Source: Thermophilibacter gallinarum (GTDB taxonomy: Bacteria; Actinomycetota; Coriobacteriia; Coriobacteriales; Atopobiaceae). From it: 64,000 bases of DNA. The notes beneath the pieces are model-generated. The model was not told the origin of the DNA, made no database searches, and saw nothing but the letters and a program-made list of their open reading frames with translations. This document shows positions 61,128 through 64,000 of this stretch, piece by piece (the first letter of the stretch is position 1; the number at the start of each line of letters is the position of its first letter). Position numbers and translations under genes: made by a program. The DNA is taken from the NCBI RefSeq assembly GCF_014982725.1, contig NZ_JADCJZ010000001.1, positions 124,001 to 188,000 on the forward strand. The letters are read 5' to 3'.

Positions 61128-62003
61128 GTGCGCGTCACGGCCGTCTCGGCCCCCTGCAAGGTCAACCTCTACCTCGGCGTCCATCACGAGACCGACGATC
61201 GGGGCTACCACCGCGTGGATTCGCTCATGGTCCCGGTGGCGCTCTTTGACGACGTCGTCGTCGAGGACGCCCCGGAGCTCTCGGTGAGCTTCTCGCCCGC
61301 GCTCTCCATACCCGTGGAGAAGAGCGGCGTCTGGCGCGCCGCGACGATGCTCGCCGAGGCGCTGGGCGAGAAGCCCGACGTGCGCGTGAGCGTCACGAGG
61401 CGCATCCCCGGCAGCGCCGGGCTCGGCGGCTCCTCCGCCGACGCCGGTGCCGCGCTGCGCGCCCTCGCCGCCCGCTGGGGCGTGGACGCGCTCGACCCGC
61501 GCGTCGTCGACGTGGCCCGCCGCGTGGGCGCGGACGTGGCCTTCTTCCTCGACCCTCGCCCTGCGCTCCTCGGCGGGGCGGGGGACGTGCTCGAGCGGAC
61601 GTTCCCCGGCTTCGAGGCGCCCCTCGTCCTGGTGATGCCGCGGGCCGAGGGCGGATCGACTCCGGCGGCGTACGCGGAGTTCGACCGCTCGGGTGCGGAG
61701 CCGGCCGGCTGCGACGCGCTGTGCCGCGCCCTCGAGGCCGGCGACCGTGCGGGCGTGGCGGCGAGCCTGGCAAACAACCTCGCCCCGGTCGCGTGCGCGC
61801 TGTGCCCGGAGGCCGGCGAGGTCGAGACGTGGCTGCGCGAGCGCCCCGGCGTGCTCGCGGCCCAGGTCACGGGTTCGGGCACCTGCTCGTTCGCGCTATG
61901 CGAGGGCCCCGAGGCGGCGGATGCCGTGGCTGCGGAGGCCGCCTCGCGCGGATGGCGAGCCTGGTCGACAAAAACCCTTGGTTCCGCGTCGAAAGTCTGC
62001 TAG
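61128..62003 (+). CDS. ispE: 4-diphosphocytidyl-2-C-methyl-D-erythritol kinase
   Basis: GHMP kinase of the MEP isoprenoid pathway. 291 residues; GTG at 61128 with CGGAG upstream. Seen: 'APCKVNLYLGVHHETDDRGYH' region with the Lys, the ATP loop 'IPGSAGLGGSSADAGAALRAL', 'VGADVAFFLDPRPALLGGAGD' and 'AAQVTGSGTCSFAL'. The stop is close to tRNA-Pro, whose -10 (TAGAAT, 62001-62006) overlaps the end of this gene. Confidence 0.95.
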   Translation: MRVTAVSAPCKVNLYLGVHHETDDRGYHRVDSLMVPVALFDDVVVEDAPELSVSFSPALSIPVEKSGVWRAATMLAEALGEKPDVRVSVTRRIPGSAGLGGSSADAGAALRALAARWGVDALDPRVVDVARRVGADVAFFLDPRPALLGGAGDVLERTFPGFEAPLVLVMPRAEGGSTPAAYAEFDRSGAEPAGCDALCRALEAGDRAGVAASLANNLAPVACALCPEAGEVETWLRERPGVLAAQVTGSGTCSFALCEGPEAADAVAAEAASRGWRAWSTKTLGSASKVC

Positions 62004-62018
62004 AATATCCCACCGCTA

Positions 62019-62095
<77 letters not shown>

Positions 62096-62105
62096 CGTAC
62101 GTTCA

Positions 62106-62140
62106 GGGGCCGTCGGCAGTGCGCCGGCGGCCCCTTTCTC
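62106..62140 (+). terminator. terminator of tRNA-Pro
   Basis: GGGGCCGTCGGC (62106-62117) pairs with GCCGGCGGCCCC (62123-62134), followed by TTTCTC. Confidence 0.88.
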
Positions 62141-62165
62141 GTCGCTGCTGCTCTGATGCCTGCGA

Positions 62166-63311
62166 CTAGCCCGTGAGCGAGACTCCCAGCTCAAGAAGCG
62201 AGAAAAGCCGCTCGGCGGCCAGCGCGTAGAGCTCCTCGGCATGCCCGAGCGCCTCCTCGAGCGGCATCGCGTCAATCGCCGTGGGCACCATCGCCGAGAG
62301 CCCGGGCACCTCCGCGGCGTCCGCGCTCATGCCGCCCACCACGGCGACGCAGGGCACGCGGCGTCGCGCGCATGCCGCCGCCACCCCGGAGACGACCTTG
62401 CCGCGCGCGGTCTGCGCGTCGGCGTGCCCCTCGCCCGTGACGCAGAGGTCCGTGTCGGCGAGAAGGGCGTCGAAGCCCGTGAGCTCGAGAACGCGCGCCA
62501 CGCCGCTCACGGCCTCGGCGTCGAGAAGCGCGAGGCACGCGGCGCCGAGGCCGCCCGCCGCTCCGGCGCCCGGCACGTCGAAGCCGCGGCCGAGCGTCTC
62601 CTCCAGCACGCGCGCCCAGTTCCTCATGCCGTCGTCGAGCCGGCGCACGACCTCGGGCGAGGCGCCCTTCTGGGGGCCGAACACGAAGCTCGCGCCCTCG
62701 GGCCCCACGAGCGGGTTGTCGACGTCGCACATCATGCGGAAGCGTGCCCCCGCGAGCGCCGGGCTCAGCCCGGAGAGGTCAACGGAGGCAACGCGCTCCA
62801 GGTCAGAGCCCCGTCCGGCAAGCTCCTGGCCGTCCGCGTCGAGCAGGCGCGCGCCGAGTGCCCGCGCGAGGCCCATGCCGCCGTCGTTGGTGGCGCTGCC
62901 ACCCAGCGCGATGGTCACGTCCCGCGCGCCGTGGGCGAGGGCGTCGGAGACGAGCTGGCCGGTGCCGTAGGTGCTCGTGGCGAGCGGGTCGCGCTCCTCG
63001 GGCGCGAGCAGGGGGAGACCGGACGCGGCGGCCATCTCGATGACGGCGCGGCCGCCCGGCAGCAGTGCGTAGGAGGCCTCGACCGGACGGCCAAGCGGGT
63101 CGGCGACGAGCGCGCCGACCTTCTCGCCCCCGCAGGCGGCGACGAGCGCGTCGACCGTCCCCTCGCCGCCGTCGGCCATGGGGACCGCCGTCCAGGAGCA
63201 GCCGGGGAAGTGCCGCTCGGCGGCGGCCCCGAGCAGGCGCGCCGTGTCCGCCGAGGACAGCGTCCCCTTGAGCGAGTCGGACGCGAAGACGAACCTCGGC
63301 GCGCGCTTCAT
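62166..63311 (-). CDS. glxK: glycerate kinase (GlxK/GarK family)
   Basis: 381 residues from ATG 63311 (GGGAGGGAG upstream). Phosphorylates D-glycerate. Seen: 'FVFASDSLKGTLSSADTARLL', 'VPMADGGEGTVDALV', 'ALGGSATNDGGMGLARALGA', 'CDVDNPLVGPEGAS' and 'DLCVTGEGHADAQTARGKV'. Single gene, convergent with tRNA-Pro. Confidence 0.95.
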   Translation of the reverse strand: MKRAPRFVFASDSLKGTLSSADTARLLGAAAERHFPGCSWTAVPMADGGEGTVDALVAACGGEKVGALVADPLGRPVEASYALLPGGRAVIEMAAASGLPLLAPEERDPLATSTYGTGQLVSDALAHGARDVTIALGGSATNDGGMGLARALGARLLDADGQELAGRGSDLERVASVDLSGLSPALAGARFRMMCDVDNPLVGPEGASFVFGPQKGASPEVVRRLDDGMRNWARVLEETLGRGFDVPGAGAAGGLGAACLALLDAEAVSGVARVLELTGFDALLADTDLCVTGEGHADAQTARGKVVSGVAAACARRRVPCVAVVGGMSADAAEVPGLSAMVPTAIDAMPLEEALGHAEELYALAAERLFSLLELGVSLTG

Positions 63312-63386
63312 GCTGGCTCCCTCCCGCGATGTTTCCCTCATTGTAGGGTCCCGCCGCCGCACCCCGCGAGCGCTCGCACATATCCC

Positions 63387-63451
63387 GAAGTTCAAAACCG
63401 ACCAAAACTCGGTTTCACCAGCTCACGGGCTTGAGGGTCGAAAACGAACTC
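63387..63451. repeat. small imperfect inverted repeat
   Basis: GAAGTTCAAAACCGACC (63387-63403) faces GGTCGAAAACGAACTC (63436-63451): the ends pair but the middle does not, the same fixed-ends, variable-middle pattern as the larger families. Lies in the divergent promoter region between glxK and the HAD gene. Confidence 0.45.
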
Positions 63452-63544
63452 TGACTTATGCGAGAGCGCGCCCCCGCGGCGGCATCCCGACCGGGCCGCC
63501 ACGCCCTATACTGTCGCCGTGAGACGACGAGAAGGACGGCGGCA

Positions 63545-64000
63545 TTGATCAAGCTCTTCGCGAGCGACCTCGACGGGACGCTCCTCAACCTCATCCACGA
63601 GACCGACGGCGGCATCCTGCGCCGGCTGCGCGCCGCGCTCGACGCCGGACGCCACGTGGCGCTGGCGACGGGCCGCTGCGTGCGACGGCCGGCGGACATG
63701 GGGTTCGCGGGGCTCCCGGTCGAGTCGATCGGCGCCAACGGCGCGCACATCGTGGGCCCAGGCGGCGAGGTGCTGCGCCACGTTGCCGTGGACCCGGCCG
63801 CGCTGGAGGAGCTGCTCGTCGCCTTCCCGCAGGTCTGCTTCATCTGCGTGGGGCGCGACCGCACCTACGTGCGCGGCACGACGGAACAGCGCAACGCGAG
63901 CTACGTCGGCGCGCGCGGTCCGGTCGGCGTGCTCATGCGCCGGCGCTTCCGCAAGACCGGGTTCGGCGAGGTGGAGCTTCTCGACCAGACCAACGCCGAC
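63545..64000 (+). CDS. HAD-superfamily (Cof-type) phosphatase, 3' truncated by window edge
   Basis: TTG at 63545 opens a frame that runs to the window end (152 codons). 'LFASDLDGTLL' is HAD motif I with the nucleophile Asp; 'ALATGRCVRRPADMGFAGLP' and 'SIGANGAHIVGPGGEVL' are typical of Cof/YidA-type sugar-phosphate phosphatases with a C2 cap. The substrate is not predictable. AAGGA lies upstream at about 63531. The motif III/IV part lies beyond the window. Confidence 0.82.
   Translation, partial: MIKLFASDLDGTLLNLIHETDGGILRRLRAALDAGRHVALATGRCVRRPADMGFAGLPVESIGANGAHIVGPGGEVLRHVAVDPAALEELLVAFPQVCFICVGRDRTYVRGTTEQRNASYVGARGPVGVLMRRRFRKTGFGEVELLDQTNAD

Overview
The window is about 64 kb of high-G+C, gene-dense actinobacterial chromosome, and gene content points to class Coriobacteriia, probably an Olsenella/Atopobium-type anaerobe. 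The clues are a GlgC/GlgD glycogen locus, Veg next to IspE, an NRAMP-related magnesium transporter of the kind known from Eggerthella, a MurE with a lysine-type rather than DAP-type motif, PTS uptake and fermentation-type metabolism. I see no phage, insertion sequence or CRISPR array. This placement is inferred from gene content; no rRNA is present.

Layout. 1-5.4 kb: end of a PH-domain membrane protein, then dnaX-ebfC-recR and a membrane protein. 5.9-12.0 kb: a seven-gene amino-sugar operon (two SIS proteins, a PRD-type regulator, ascorbate-type EIIA/EIIB/EIIC, NanE). 12.4-19.8 kb: gpsA, an FUSC-type membrane protein, and a two-gene magnesium operon (PRC-MgtE_N-CBS membrane protein plus divergent NRAMP) preceded by an eight-codon leader ORF and a hairpin over the Shine-Dalgarno; then lemA. 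19.8-30.3 kb: tRNA-Ser, tadA, and a complete autoinducer-2 locus: lsrR-lsrK-cupin-DJ-1 leftward, lsrACDB and lsrF rightward, with no lsrG. 30.7-42.5 kb: glycogen cluster glgB-glgP-glgC-glgD-glgA followed by a GH13/MalQ fusion gene broken by a frameshift in a CG-dinucleotide tract. 42.7-64 kb: housekeeping genes (mfd, mazG, a FtsB/DivIC-like gene, ppx, murE, rph, rdgB, nagB, veg, ispE, glxK), four tRNAs (Leu, Glu, Val, Pro), an iron alcohol dehydrogenase, a degenerate MurE paralogue and several unrecognised proteins.

How the genes work together. The PTS operon should import and phosphorylate an amino sugar; NanE turns ManNAc-6-P into GlcNAc-6-P, and NagB at 59.9 kb could pass the product into glycolysis (NagA is not in the window). 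The lsr locus imports, phosphorylates and degrades AI-2. The glycogen cluster makes, branches and breaks down glycogen, and the GH13/MalQ product would remodel the released maltodextrins.

The most unusual features are non-coding. Intergenic regions carry several sequence families of nested palindromic repeats, commonly two arms pointing right then two pointing left, each arm with fixed ends and a variable middle. The largest family has seven copies here. The magnesium-operon leader is the best candidate for an undescribed regulatory system.
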